From NCBI GenBank assembly GCA_029747015.1, contig JAKOGI010000001.1, positions 3,917,501-3,981,500 on the forward strand: a stretch of 64,000 nucleotides of DNA. Reading direction: 5' to 3'. This DNA comes from Carnegiea gigantea. Lineage: Eukaryota > Streptophyta > Magnoliopsida > Caryophyllales > Cactaceae. Below the pieces are notes generated by a model. The model made no database searches. It was not told the DNA's origin and saw nothing but the letters and a program-made list of their open reading frames with translations. The position numbers and the translations under genes are program-made. Positions 22,520-34,778 of this stretch are shown piece by piece (within the stretch, counting starts at the first letter, position 1; each line of letters starts with the position of its first letter).

Positions 22520-25187
22520 GCACTGCCCCTCAATAACAGTGCAGTTTCGTCCCATTAATATGTGCAATACACTCTACAAGATCATTGTCAAAATTCTGGT
22601 TAACAGAATGCGTCCACTTCTAGGAAAATTCATCGACCCTATTTACAGTGCCTTTATTCCACAACGCTCAATACATGATAATATTTTATTAGCACATGAA
22701 GTCATCACGAAATTCAATTCTATGAAAGGGAAGAAATCCTAGGTAGCGCTCAAACTAGATATGGAAAAAGCTTATGATAGAGTTGAGTGGCCCTTGCTGT
22801 TTGCCAGCCTCACATGGTTAGGGTTTCACCAAAAATGGAGTCACTGGATTCAGCAGTGTGTTACCACGGTATTGTATGCAGTTATAGTTAATAGTGAAGT
22901 GTCCGGTTTTTTCACCCCGACTAGGGGACTACGGCAAGGAGATCTGTTATTTCCATACCTCTTTCTTATATGTATGGAAGTGCTTACGCATGCGCTTCGT
23001 ACAGAAATCTCTCACAAGAAAAGTGGATTTGACTTCAAAATTTCACCCCGAGCGGAAAAATTGCCATGTCTCTTGTTTGCAGATGATAGTCTCTTTTTTT
23101 GTCGCACTAACCTTGAATTGTGCCAGACACTTCTAAGATTTCTTAATTATTTTTGCCAACAGTCCGGACAGCTTATTAACTTCCAGAAATCTTCTCTTAC
23201 TTTCTCCAAAAATGCGAGTCCACATGACCGATGCATCGTCTCTTCGGTCTTTTCTATTAAACATCAAGACAATTTGGGTAAATATCTGGATTGCCCAGTT
23301 TTCAGGGGACGACCAAACCTGGAGACTTTTTTTTGACCTGGTGAACAAAACTGCAACCAAGCTCCAAAATTGGAGAACTGCCAACGTTTCTAAAGCAGGT
23401 CGAGTTGCCTTAATCCAAACGAAATTAGAATTGCTGCCCGCTCACACTATGCAATGCTTTTAATTACCGACTTTCACATGTAGGAAAATTGATAAAATTA
23501 GCCGTGATTTCTTTTGGAAGCAATCTGTCGCAAACAAAGGGCTGCCTTTGGTGTCTTGGGATAAAATTTGTAGATCCAAGCAATCAGGTGGCCTTGGCCT
23601 AAGAAAAACAGAGGCGGTTAACAGCGCTGTCTTAAGTAAATTCACATGGAAACTTTTCAATCAGCAATGTCTCTGGACGGACCAAATGTTGGCTAAATAT
23701 TCTGTCAATGAAAACTTTTTCTCAGCAATACCTAGAAAGTCAGATTCCTGGGTGTGGAAGTGTATTCTTCGTAACCGTCATCAATTCCGCAAAGGATTAA
23801 GGTGGAAAGTGGGTCATGGCACCAGCATTAAATTTTGGTCTGATTGTTGGTGTGATAATCGGAGTCTGGCAAATCTTATGAGTATTACTGACGATGCCCA
23901 TATTGATTTGTCTCTCACTGTTGCGCAGTTTATTCTGCCTTCTAAAGAGCGGGATCTTGTCAAATTGCAGGGCCTCGTTACGAATTCCTGCATTCAAGCA
24001 ATTCTTGCAACCCCAATCCCATCAAATTTTATTCCTGACTTCATTTGTTGGGGTCCTTCTAAAAGTGGAGAATTCACCACTAAATCTGCAACATGGGCTG
24101 CCCATGGCTTGGAACTCCGTCAGTCCTAATCCTGAAAATTCAGTTGGATTTGGAAGTTATATATCATGCCTAAATTAAAGGTATTTCTTTGACAATTATG
24201 TCATGCCTCCCTTCCTACCCGTGAAAATTTACTTATTCGTGGTATGGACATTGACCCCCTTTATCCTCACTATAATCGTGCTTTCTAGGATGCAGAGCAT
24301 TTATTTTTGGACTGCCCAAATACTCAACTCCTTTGGCAATTGGCACGATATCATAATTGGATTCATGTAGATTTCCCAGCTGACCCCCACCTGAAGGTTG
24401 AAAACTGGCTGTCACTCATTAAGAGTTCTTTACCCTCAATTAAGATGGATAGAATTATTGCCCTTCTTTGGAGTATTGAAAAACGTGGAATAATAAAATA
24501 TTCTGTAATAAAACATCTAATTCGGGACTATCCCTTTTACGAGCCAAACAAGCAAGTGCCGAATGGCGCATACGACAAAAATTGTTTCCATTATACAATC
24601 CCTCCTCTCACACTCCTTCCACCAGTCGGCGTAAGCAATCCAGATGGATTACATGGCGCAAGCCATCAGATGGATTCGTCAAACTCAACTTTGATGGATC
24701 CAAGACCTTTCAAGGGGCAGCAGGAGGCTTCGTTGTTCGTGATTGGAGCGGACGGTTTTTACATGCGGCAGCATTCAACCTTGGAGCAGCATCAGTTTTG
24801 GTGGCAGAAGCTACCGCAATGCGTAATGGACTAAAAGCAGCGCTACATGCAGGATTTACGGATATTCATATTGAAGGTGACAATCGCATTCTCATTCAAG
24901 CAGTGAAGGGGCAAATTCAAACACCATGAGAAATTCAAGTGCTTGTGCAAGATATTACTACTTTCTTAGCTAGATTAAACAAGGTGTTTAATCATATCTT
25001 TAGGCAGGGTAATTGTGTGGCTGATTGGTTGGGTAAGTACGGGCTTTCAATTTCTTCCACAACTGTGTGAAATTTGGTTCCTTCTTGGGAACTTAGACGT
25101 GTCTTCTTAGAGGATAATTTAGGACGAGCCTTTGAGAGAAGGGCATACTAAATTGTATATCTTATCTTTCTTTAAAAAAAAAAAAAT
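22520..25187 (+). pseudogene. 5'-truncated L1-type LINE: reverse transcriptase, zf-RVT, RNase H
   Basis: The reading starts inside the reverse-transcriptase domain (QFRPINMCN at 22,539). It continues through the finger and palm (LDMEKAYDRVEW; GLRQGD) and the catalytic LLFADDSLFF (about 23,072). The zinc-finger region contains DAEHLFLDCPNTQLLW (about 24,290-24,335). A C-terminal RNase H domain begins KLNFDGSK (about 24,680) and includes VAEATAMRNGLKAAL. The element ends in TTTCTTT plus a short poly(A) at about 25,174-25,187. Breaks are a stop near 22,740, a frameshift near 23,336, stops near 23,461 and 24,127, and several downstream. The endonuclease and the RT N-terminus are missing. Plant L1-like elements with RNase H are known. 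No target duplication was identified, so the 5' boundary is approximate. Confidence 0.9.
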
Positions 25188-25446
25188 AATAATATACGTG
25201 TACAAACTGTCATTCTATGCTTTTCACAACTTGTCCCATTAATTAATTCGACGACTTGCCATGTCTATTAATGAGATGAGGTCTCTTTCATAATTGTTGG
25301 GCTCATGTCATATCATGGCCTTTGAAAATACGCACAACACCCCCTCACCGCTGCCTCTGCTCTAGCTGTATAGCCCCTCCCAATTCCCAAAAGATAAATA
25401 TTACTACTTTATTTTCCAATATTCTTTTCTACTAACATAGGGTAGT

Positions 25447-25772
25447 TAGGGTTTGTTTTTTTGTTGAGAAAAATAAATTGATAAGTAGATAATAAAATTG
25501 ATTGAGATTAATAGAATTTAATTAAAATAGATTAAAGTGAGTATTTTTTTAAGTGGATTAAAGAAAATTGAAGTGGATTGAAATTGATTGAAGTGAGTTA
25601 AATTTTTTGTATGATAAGTAGAAGTTGGTTAAAATAGTGAGAAGTAGGTAGAAGTTAGTTAAAGTGAGTTGAAGTGGATTAAAATGAATATTTTTTGTTG
25701 AAATTAGTGAGGTGGATTAAAGTAGGTTGAAGTTGATTGAAGTTGTTAAATTAAAATTTACCAACGAAAAAA
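25447..25772. mobile_element. Minisatellite-filled MITE
   Basis: The left end GGGTTTGTTTTTTTGTTGAG is preceded by TTA. The inverted right end GGCCCTTTTTTTTCGTTGG is followed by TTA near 25,775. The interior is TTGAAGTGGATTGAAATTG-type repetition. Same family as 20,828-21,487. Boundaries are good to a few bases. Confidence 0.55.
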
Positions 25773-26388
25773 AAGGGCCTTATTATAACTTGATTTTTGT
25801 CAGTTATAGTAGAGTTGTACGGACGTCTGGTATAGTTGGATGACCAGCTCTTTTTATTAAATTTAATATCATGTTAAAAATCAATGCTTATCCTATATAA
25901 CAAAGTAATTTCCATGTGACTGTTTTAGATATTAATTTATATCCTATAAGGCGTCAATTTAACAAGTTTCATGTATCATTTAAACGTTTTCATAAATTAT
26001 GTGATATACTAAGATATGATATTATGCTAAAAGCAAGACCTAGATTTTTCTTGAAACACATACTGCCCTTACCCGCATCTTTGCACAAGAAGCCAATTCG
26101 TGCAATTCATCCCATTTTGTGGGTCTTGAGCGTCATTAACAACCCTTTGTTAGAGCTGACTGAGTTTTCATTTCAACACTTCGAATGAGTTTAGACTTGG
26201 TGAGTTTAGACTAAAATTTGTTCTTTCCAGTTTATGAGGTCACTTAATTGTTTTAATTACTTAACAAAATAATTAAAATAGTTTCCATTCAAAGTATCCC
26301 GGATACCATCAACAACTCCAAACACCAAAAAGTATGATTAATTGGCAGTGCTGATTAAATGTTAATTGACAAGAAACTAAATATCTAA

Positions 26389-26644
26389 GTGCATTTCTAA
26401 TAGTGAGTCAGTTTATTCTTATTAATGAGGGCCTACTCCTTCCACGTTATTTCATGAGTCAATTTTTAAACTCATAAGTTTTCCTCCCTAAAAAGGCCCA
26501 CGAGTCAGCTTATGATCCCAAGCCTTCCCATGAGCCACAGCCCCCAAGCTACGAGCCACGAGGCGTTCGCTGCATACATCCGCCCACCTCAGCTCGTTTC
26601 TCTCTCCTCCTTTCTGCATCGCAAGCATACCGCTGCCTGTGCTC
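26389..26644. mobile_element. PIF/Harbinger-like MITE, 256 bp
   Basis: The left end is GTGCATTTCTAATAG. The right end read inward is GAGCACAGGCAGCGG, almost identical to the left end of the element at 428. TAA is duplicated at 26,386-26,388 and 26,645-26,647. No coding frame. Confidence 0.62.
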
Positions 26645-26802
26645 TAATGAGGCACAAACGTCAAGCATACGAGTATGGATTAGGTTTTTTATGGGGTGGG
26701 GACTCGTAGTTAATTAAAAACAAATGAAGAGATGGAGCAAAATAAAACCATGTGGAGAAGTGGGTGGGCGATAGCTTGGTAGCAGTACCAATGCCTAAAT
26801 AG

Positions 26803-26846
26803 CCATAGCCATAGCCATAGCCATAGCCATAGCCATAGCCATAGGC
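26803..26846. repeat. Hexanucleotide microsatellite (AGCCAT)n
   Basis: About seven uninterrupted copies of AGCCAT, read on the minus strand as ATGGCT, form a run. Likely length-variable. No coding role evident. Confidence 0.9.
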
Positions 26847-26849
26847 CAT

Positions 26850-28640
26850 AATAAATATGAAAAGAAAAAAAGTTGAAACGGTTTAGTTTAATAAAGGCCT
26901 AAAGGCGAGCGCAAGTCATATCAACTTTGGTAAATTCCTTGATGAACGTAAACAAATGAAAATCATGTCTTGAAGGAAACCAACCGTGCTTTGTCCTCCT
27001 GGCTAGTCTTTTAGACAGATAGGGTTAGCTCTAGGTAGGTTGCTTCATATTCACGATTCCAAGGCAATGGTGAACTCATTTGTTTACGCCACAATATTTT
27101 AACCACTCATTTTCTCTATGGCTCTCTCGGTCTAGGGCTTTTATTCATTATATGGTTATTAATTGCTTTGATGTGATGTGATATCTCAAGGTCATCCTTC
27201 AATTCGCAATTTCCCACCACCAACGTCTCTTTGATGTTCGCTCCCCCTCCCTCTCTCACCTCCCTAGCTATTTTAATACAGTGTAGAGCGTAGATGTATA
27301 TAGTCAGCTTGACTGTTTTGACCCTCTATGTATGTGTATTCTCAGAACGTTATGTGTTGTCTAATATATTAAACCAGTCCACTAGAGAGAGCCCTATATG
27401 ATCAAAATTTTCCATCTCGAAGGGCCATGCCATATTCTCTCATGCAATTTGTTGTACACTGATTAACAATTTGTACCATATTGCAAGTATCCGACATGCA
27501 TGGACAGTTTGCTGAGTCATTATTTAGTTATTACGTATTTTTTTGGCATAAAAAGGCAAAATTCTCAATATGTATGTTAATCCTAATTTTTGATAATAAC
27601 TTTTAAGTATTTTACATATTGCGCTAACTGACATTAATTTACAGTTCACAAGTGCAATAATGATTTTCTATATATATGCATTTTTTTTAATTATCTTACT
27701 TGAGGGGGGAGGGAATATTAGCCACCTAGATATTTGAGTTTTGACCTAACAATATAAAAAGTCCTTGGCATGACATGCCATGTGGATGATAACTATGGTA
27801 TCATTCCAATGCTCGAAGTTTACAATGCCCACATAGTAATTTGCATCAAAGATCACTTAAGATTGCTAGCCCCTGGGGTCAAATTCCGACAAAGTGGCAC
27901 ATAAGTTAGTTATCAAGTGAGTAGTTTAATTAGGCTAAGCATTGGACTCCACGTAAAGCACCAAAGATTGCAGCTCTCTGTTGACTCCAAGTCCCATAAT
28001 AACAATGCAAGCAAGATTCAAACAAGGCAAAATGCTTTTCTCTAGGCATGTATGTTATTAACTTTAAGCATGGATTTGTGTGGCTTTGGGTGTTATGTAT
28101 CCCATGTTTGTTGCCAACGAGAAGATGACAGAGGGGAGTGATGCAAGTGAGAAACTCTAGAAAAAGATACTCATTGCATAACACCTAGAGATGCTTCGTC
28201 TTACACCATCATTGTGCACTACAAAATGAATTAATAAACACCATCATGGATAAAATTGTAACCTTATCAATTTGAATGAATCGAGGGTGCCGAAATCAAT
28301 ACAATGCTATAAAGTAAGAATGTCATCTATGATAACGGTGGTAAAGTATGGTGTGAAAATTAATCGAATTAACTATCAGTTAGGATTTAGATGCAATAAT
28401 TAGATTGACATGAAGTCTAAAACTTTATAATATCTGAATTATCATGTTTCAATTACACGTCTTGTACAAGACTACATGGAACATGAATTACGAACACTAT
28501 AATTGGCACAACATACTCATTAAACTACTAATTATATCCAGCATGCAAGACCCATAGAGTTGGGTTCTACGTAGTTTTTGGAGGGAATTGACCTACAGCA
28601 ATTGTCCTTGGTCTATATTGGCTTTGCCCCCAATCCGTAT
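26850..28640. other. Intergenic, no gene or element recognised
   Basis: Mixed-composition sequence with only short frames and no similarity I can name. A weak AT-rich stretch with TATATATA motifs lies around 27,670. Confidence 0.5.
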
Positions 28641-28651
28641 TATCTCACTAA

Positions 28652-28763
28652 TAGGGGGTGGCAATAGACTGGGTCGGGTCGGGTTACAGCTGATGCACTT
28701 ACAAAGTGGGTCGGGTTGGGTCATAGTCGACCTGTTAACAATTTGGACCGTTACCCACCTCTA
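28652..28763. mobile_element. Small hAT-type MITE, 112 bp
   Basis: The inverted ends are TAGGGGGTGGCAA and, from the right, TAGAGGTGGGTAA. They are flanked by a perfect 8-bp duplication CTCACTAA (28,644-28,651 and 28,764-28,771). An 8-bp duplication and GTGGCAA-type ends fit hAT elements. The interior contains GGGTCGGGTCGGG. Confidence 0.8.
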
Positions 28764-29486
28764 CTCACTAAATGCATTACCTTTAGATGTGTTGGATTAT
28801 TGCTTATAGGTGCGCTAACTAGAGGCCTACTTATACCATGAACCGGGGGGGGGGGGGGGTTGATATGTAGCAATGAACAATTAAAATCCTTACTCGTTTG
28901 TTTAATGGATGAACACATTCAAAATGCTAATTAAAATCAGAGAAGGTAGGTCGATCACATGCAGGGAGTGACATGGTAAAGGAGTGACATTAGTTAAATG
29001 GTCAAATGTAAAAACAATAGCTAAGTAATTTAGGTTCACACATCTATGCAAATGTGTGTGACACTTTGGTGAGGTAATCGGAATATTCGCACGCAAAAGG
29101 CCATTCTATTTCCAGGCGTTAGTTCTATTGTTTACGATAACTAGCTTCAATGAGCTGCACACCTGCCATGTGAAGGACCTCGATCTCGGGATTGAGATTT
29201 CGGAATACTTCTGCGTACATGCTTGTACTTTCCCTCAATTATCATTCTTTTACCTATTGATATTTGAATCACACAACTATATTATGGACAAAAAATATTC
29301 CATATTAATATCTTTATAGTTATATCAATAGGTAGACAATTAAAAAAATTTATTTGATAGAAAAATTAACAATGCTGGGAGATCAAAGGGGAACATGAAA
29401 ATACCTATGGACAAATATTTCTTTAGAACTATTCCTTAATTCAAAGCAGCGAAAGTTTAAGTGGTAATCTTTTGCAAAACAAGACA

Positions 29487-29812
29487 ATAGGGGGTGTTTG
29501 CCAACAGATTTTTGAAGAACTTTTTTGCCAAAAAGAGCTTCTTTGACCAAAATTAGCTATTTGATCAAATAAAAAAGCTAATTTGGATGTCTGATGAAAT
29601 AACATTTCAAAAGAGCTTTTTGGGTCTAAAAAGCTAATTTGAAAAAACTAATTTCATGAGCTTTTTGAAGAATTAGCTTTTTGTCTCACAACTTTATCAG
29701 AAACAGTTAATTTTACCAAACAGTTTTTCAAAAAGCAGCTAATTCAAACAGCTAACTCAAACAACTAACAGTTAATATAAACAGCTAACAGCTGTTTGCC
29801 AAACAGGACCAC
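29487..29812. mobile_element. MITE of the TGTTTGCCAAACAG type
   Basis: The left end GGGGTGTTTGCCAACAG and the inverted right end GGTCCTGTTTGGCAAACAGC bound an AT-rich interior with repeated AGCTAATTT and AACAGCTAAC motifs. No convincing target duplication was found. A related degenerate copy lies at 13.1-13.8 kb. Confidence 0.5.
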
Positions 29813-30123
29813 AGATTTTTTTGGGGGGAGGGGGGGAGGGACGCCTGTCTTTATATCATGACATATGGAAAATATATAGGGCCCAATATAAATAAGATGT
29901 AATCAATCATGGGGACAAACTGCATACTATAACTAGTTCATCAAGTTAAGTTGATGACGAATCGAAATATGACGTTGCTAAGTGCTGTTCAATCATAGTT
30001 TGCTGAGTGTAGCTTTATTTTATGCATCTCATGGAGTGCAGGTCTAAGATGCAGTACGAGTATTTATTTGTTTAGATTTCATATTAGGAAAGTGAGCATA
30101 ACGGTGGTTAGTAGGGCAATTTC

Positions 30124-30480
30124 TGTTGGAATTTGGGTCAAAATATACCATATTATTGTGAGAACATATCCCTGCTAGGAGCCTGCGTTAAGAGTATGAA
30201 ACCTTTTACTGAACATTCAATCATCAATTTAAGTTTTTAGTGGAGACGGTTATTGAACAACGTATCAGAGCTTTCCTGAACAAGAGATCTCATGTTGAAA
30301 TCCCAACAACTTCCCCCTCCCTCCCCCTCTAATGTTAAATATTGCGTAAGATAGGAGGGACTTTTGTCACATTCATACTTCAAGCTTAAAACCCATTCAC
30401 ATAAGCCTTATTTTAGAGTATGACGCATATTCCTAAATCTTTAATCATCAATTTAAACTTTTGGCGGATTTAATTGTAAA
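30124..30480 (+). mobile_element. TRIM-like terminal-repeat remnant
   Basis: A putative LTR starts TGTTGGAATTTGGG (30,124) and ends TTGAACA (30,258). A primer-binding-like GTATCAGAGC (30,262-30,271) follows almost at once, matching the core of the initiator-Met tRNA site TGGTATCAGAGC. A partial second copy of the LTR end (ATCATCAATTTAAACTTTTGG) lies at about 30,448. The tiny interior has no coding capacity, as expected for TRIMs. The second LTR is incomplete and no target duplication was found. Confidence 0.42.
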
Positions 30481-31358
30481 ATAGCATGTACTTCTACCAT
30501 AACAGCGCATATTTGTATATGAGACTCATGAGAGCAATGCTAATGTGGTAACTCACATTCTGGAAACAAATGAGTCAGGCGACTAGCCCACCAAGTCCCT
30601 CATGTGTGGTGTATTACCAAAGCCCAAAATAATGTAGCTGGTTGAGACTATCTTCTGCTGGGCTCTTCGTCGGCCCCCTTTTCCCCCACCTGCGGAGGTG
30701 CTGTATCTTAATAACATGATGGACTGATGATGTTTTATGGGCTCTTGGGCTCCATAAGGGAGACTGCAAAGAATTGTGAAATGTTACCTTTAAGTTAATC
30801 TTAGACTGTACATCTGGTGACTCTTAGACTTCGGGAGCCCTAAGTAGTTTAGTACTGTTTTCTTGTTTAAACTAAGAACTTAAATTCAAGTCTTGCGAAT
30901 AGGTTAAATAAGTGATGAGAAACTCCACTTCATTATGGGCTAATGGTAGCTTGACTTGGTAAAACAAATGCTTAAAGACCAAACCAAAGGCTTGTCGACT
31001 CCTAGATTGCTCGCAATAAGGCCCCTCAAATTGTTCAGCTTATCGGTTGTATACTTGTATGTATGGTTGCATTCTTGGCGATGCAAAAGGGAATGCTTCT
31101 TCAAGCTTGAGGCAAAGTCGTAGTCTAAATTTCTAATTATCCCAATAATTAATATTTCATCATTCTCTCTCTATATATATGAGGATGCAAACGCATTTCT
31201 AAGGGGGAATGGTTGAAGCTAAATTTAAACACTATTTTTATAAAGTAAATCAAATTGTTGACAAATTTACAAAATACCACCTAATTATTCAATGGATTCT
31301 ATATATAGAAAAGCCAAATGCTAAAATTCAAATCTTCATATTTAAAGACAGCTTTGGA

Positions 31359-31841
31359 CAGGGGCGGAGCCAGAATTTAAATCAAGGAGGGGCGAGATTA
31401 ATAATACACATAATATAAACTTTAATAGTCCTTAAAATAAAATGCATAGCTCCAAAACTCCAAAAAAAAAACATACACGGGGCCAACAAAAGTCGAACCC
31501 GCGACCAGGTGAAACAAGGAGCGGCAAACGACCACCCGGGCAAGCATGGTTTTGCAAACTTTGTTTCAACGAATTAATATATATATACTTTTTATGCACA
31601 AAAATATACCACACTTAACTTTCTGGGGGAAGCGTACAAGGGGCCAGCAAGAGTCGAACCTGCGACCAGGTGAACAAGGAGAGGCCAGCGATCACGCGGG
31701 CAAGCACGCTTTTGCAAACTACGTTTGAACAAATCGATATATATATATTTGTTTATACAGAAAATATCCCATATTTAATTTTTTTTCCCAAAAAGCTGGG
31801 GGGTCAATTGACCCCCTTGCCCCAACGTAGCTCCGCCAGTG
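31359..31841. mobile_element. hAT-type MITE, 483 bp, with internal tandem duplication
   Basis: The ends are CAGGGGCGGAGCC and, from the right, CACTGGCGGAGCTAC. They are flanked by the perfect 8-bp duplication GCTTTGGA (31,351-31,358 and 31,842-31,849), diagnostic of hAT elements. The interior has two diverged tandem copies of roughly 150 bp (about 31,475-31,625 and 31,630-31,790). Each contains GAGTCGAACC or GAAGTCGAACC-like sequence, whose complement resembles a tRNA B box. Confidence 0.85.
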
Positions 31842-31996
31842 GCTTTGGACTATAAATTTAGTTAACTTATACTATAATTACCACCCCCCGAACAAAAAAC
31901 CACATACACACACTTTTACTTTGGAGTTTTAATTCTATAGGGTTTAATGGACCATACAATCTAGACTAACCAAAGTAAATTACATAGATCTATTTC

Positions 31997-34110
31997 TGTG
32001 ATGATTAGGAGTAATATCTACTAATCAAGTTTGCTTAGTAAAAATTCTACTAATTAGCGAATATAGGTTTTTTTTTTTTAGGGGGAGGTATGGGCTACCA
32101 TAGGGAATGATTTTTAAATCCCATCCATACACCTATTCTACTATCACCCATACCCTATTGCTTTTTCCCATTTGGACATGCAAGAAGGACATGCTCTAAC
32201 CCAAAAAAAAAAAAAAAAAAAAGAATGATGATGATGAGAAGTGGGGTGGCCGGCTATTGCTAGTAAAAGGGGGGGGTAAGAGTTAATTTTTTTGTTGCTT
32301 TTCATACTTCTTTTTTCACCTTTCCTCTAGTATTTTCCCACTTTACCAAGCAAGAAAAATTAGAGAGAGAAAGAAGAGAGTGCTTAGTGGTAATTTTAGT
32401 CAACCAACTTGCCTTGGAATTTTTCCTAAAGATCAAGGGCTAAAAGGAGATTAAGAAGTTACTTTAAGGTGTGGGTTCTCTTGATCCCTTATATGAAAAT
32501 TAATTTTAAAGTTAAAATATTTTATTATGATGTATGATTATGTTATTAATTTACAAGAGTTAGAATGTCTCCTTACATATTTAGTTTATTTTAAAAGTGA
32601 TATTTTTAAGTTATGCATGCCATGTTTTACTAAGATATATGTCATGATTATTGAGATATATTCTTTAAAGTTGCTTTCCTAAGTTATCTTGTATAAATGA
32701 TAATATTAGTAAATATTTTAGTTAATGGTTATGAAAAGTAGCCTTGGCATGATGTTATGGATGATGAATTAGAATGATGAAGTTACTTGCTTTTCTTAAT
32801 AGACATGTAGATTGTGATTTTGCAATGTTTTTTTTTTAAAAAAAAAAAGTACATGAAGTATTGTTGAGTTATATGTTATGGTATCATTTTTGTAATTGAT
32901 TCTTGTGTGGGTTGTGATATTAAGAGATATTTTAGAAGTTGATTGAATTAGTGAGGTTTGACATGATTTTTTGGATGAGTTAAATAGTTAAAGTATACTC
33001 TTGAAAATTAGACAAATATGTGCAAAGGAAATGATAGTTTAGCATTATGATGAAATTATATATGTACTCTTGATGTGGTGGTGGTGTAATATTATGCTCG
33101 AATAAAATGAGAAAAAAATAAAATTTGAGAATAGAATCCCCAAGCTTTTAAAGGAAAAAAAAGGGTGAAATTGTTAGTAGTTAAATAATGGGTTATTATT
33201 TGATTGTGTGAGGAAAAAAAATACACATAGTCGAGGCATAATAATAACAACATCCATGTACCCCCCCAAAAAAAAAGAAAACAAAAAGACTACGAAGTCG
33301 GGTTGGTACACTTGAGCAAGTAGTATTTTATCTAATAATTAGCGTGACCTTAAAGTAATTTTTTTTTTAGCACATGTTGTTCACAAAAAAAAAGGGGGTC
33401 ATGGTTGAAAGATTATTTTTATGGGTCTCAAGTATCCTTTTAATTCGGTTGAGAAAATTAGTGAATGAAAATTATTAAGATTTGTACATAGCGTCGTGTG
33501 ACCCTAGTTTGATACCAAAGAGCATATGCACTTTTAGGTTGCAAAGCCACTAAGTTTAATTTTTAGGCGTTGGACTTGAGTAAACTAGCATCTAAAGGGA
33601 CGAGCCATTATGTATGTCCAAAGTGGGGATTTGTCGGCAGATTTCGACTAAAGTCTAAATTTCCACCTAGCGGCAGATTCTGCAATGGTAGATTCCACAT
33701 AGTGGCAGTTTCCACTCAGAAAGATGGCAGTATTTTACCCTGACGAGAGTATAAATTTCCCCATAACTTACACGTTAGTCCTCCTGAGTAGGCAGTCTGT
33801 CGGTCAATGTCATTTCCAATCTCACTTTCACTTGTACGAGAATTGACTTTAGTGAAAAGTGGACACTTAACAAGTTTCTAGTCCGGAAGAAGTTTAGATT
33901 GTGAGAAAAACTTTATCCATATCAAAAATATGCGCATGTCCTTTCTTTTAGCTTCTCAGGCCTAATCATGTTGTTCATCGGGTTTTTAATAATGCATTAT
34001 CTGTGCTCAGGAAAGAAAGGTTTGTGATAATTTGAAAGATTTATGTATTTGTGATAATATTGTTATTAATATTACTATTGATACTATGACTTGTTTTGTG
34101 TAAAAACTAT
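31997..34110 (+). repeat. 5' LTR, first part
   Basis: Aligns with 57,735-59,822 of the 3' LTR and stops abruptly at TAAAAACTAT, where the CACTA transposon begins. The LTR resumes at 51,217. Confidence 0.93.
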
Positions 34111-34130
34111 GCTACTAAAAAATTAGATTT

Positions 34131-34440
34131 TTCCGACGGAATTTCCGACCGAAAAAGTAACTTTTTACGTCAGAAAAATGATTTTTCGACGGAATAGCCG
34201 ACCGAAAGTCTCCGTCGAAATAAAGCGGGTCGGGACCACGTTCCGACGGAATATTACATTCCGTCGGCAACGTTCCGACAGAAAACGAAGGCCGTCGGAC
34301 AAGCCTTCCGACGGAACATCGACGGAAAAGTTTGTGTACGATGGCCAGTTTGTTCGTCGGCTCCATCTGGCCCCTTTTTCCTAAAAAAAAAAAATTGTAT
34401 TTTCCGACGGAATTCCGTCGGAATTTTTGGAAATTTTTTT
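34131..34440. repeat. CACTA subterminal repeat region, left
   Basis: Multiple copies of CCGACGGAA and its complement TTCCGTCGG are packed into about 300 bp. Short subterminal repeats of this kind are where the CACTA-encoded proteins bind in the maize system. Confidence 0.8.
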
Positions 34441-34778
34441 TTAAAAAATGGGCACTTTGAGCTAGCCCAAACTATAATTTACACAAAACTTGCAAATTCA
34501 ATACTTACAACCATCACACGTGACACATCAATCAAAACTACGTAACCACCACACGTGGTTACGTTCATTCAACTCAACCAGTACAAGTATTCATTTGCAC
34601 ATAAACGCATCGACATTCTAACTAATTCCAAAAGTAACCATCACACATGGTTACTTTTATTCAACATCACAAGTACAAAATGTTCAAAAATCCAGAGGAT
34701 CATAGTAGCACACGCAAACCCAAACTATTGTGCCCAATATACATAACATAACATGAAATTTGCCGAATGTTAGAAGTT

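Noticed and set aside
25916..26188. 90-codon frame that looked protein-like
   Set aside because: No motif I recognise, AT-rich, no splice or promoter context. Could be chance.
26661..26849. Tyr-Gly repeat protein on the minus strand
   Set aside because: The YGYGYG run is the AGCCAT hexamer microsatellite, with no start context or neighbouring exons.
30526..30705. Possible fourth GAGCA-type PIF/Harbinger MITE
   Set aside because: The left GAGAGCAATGCTAATG and right CCTCCGCAGG-like ends are only weakly inverted and no TWA duplication matches.
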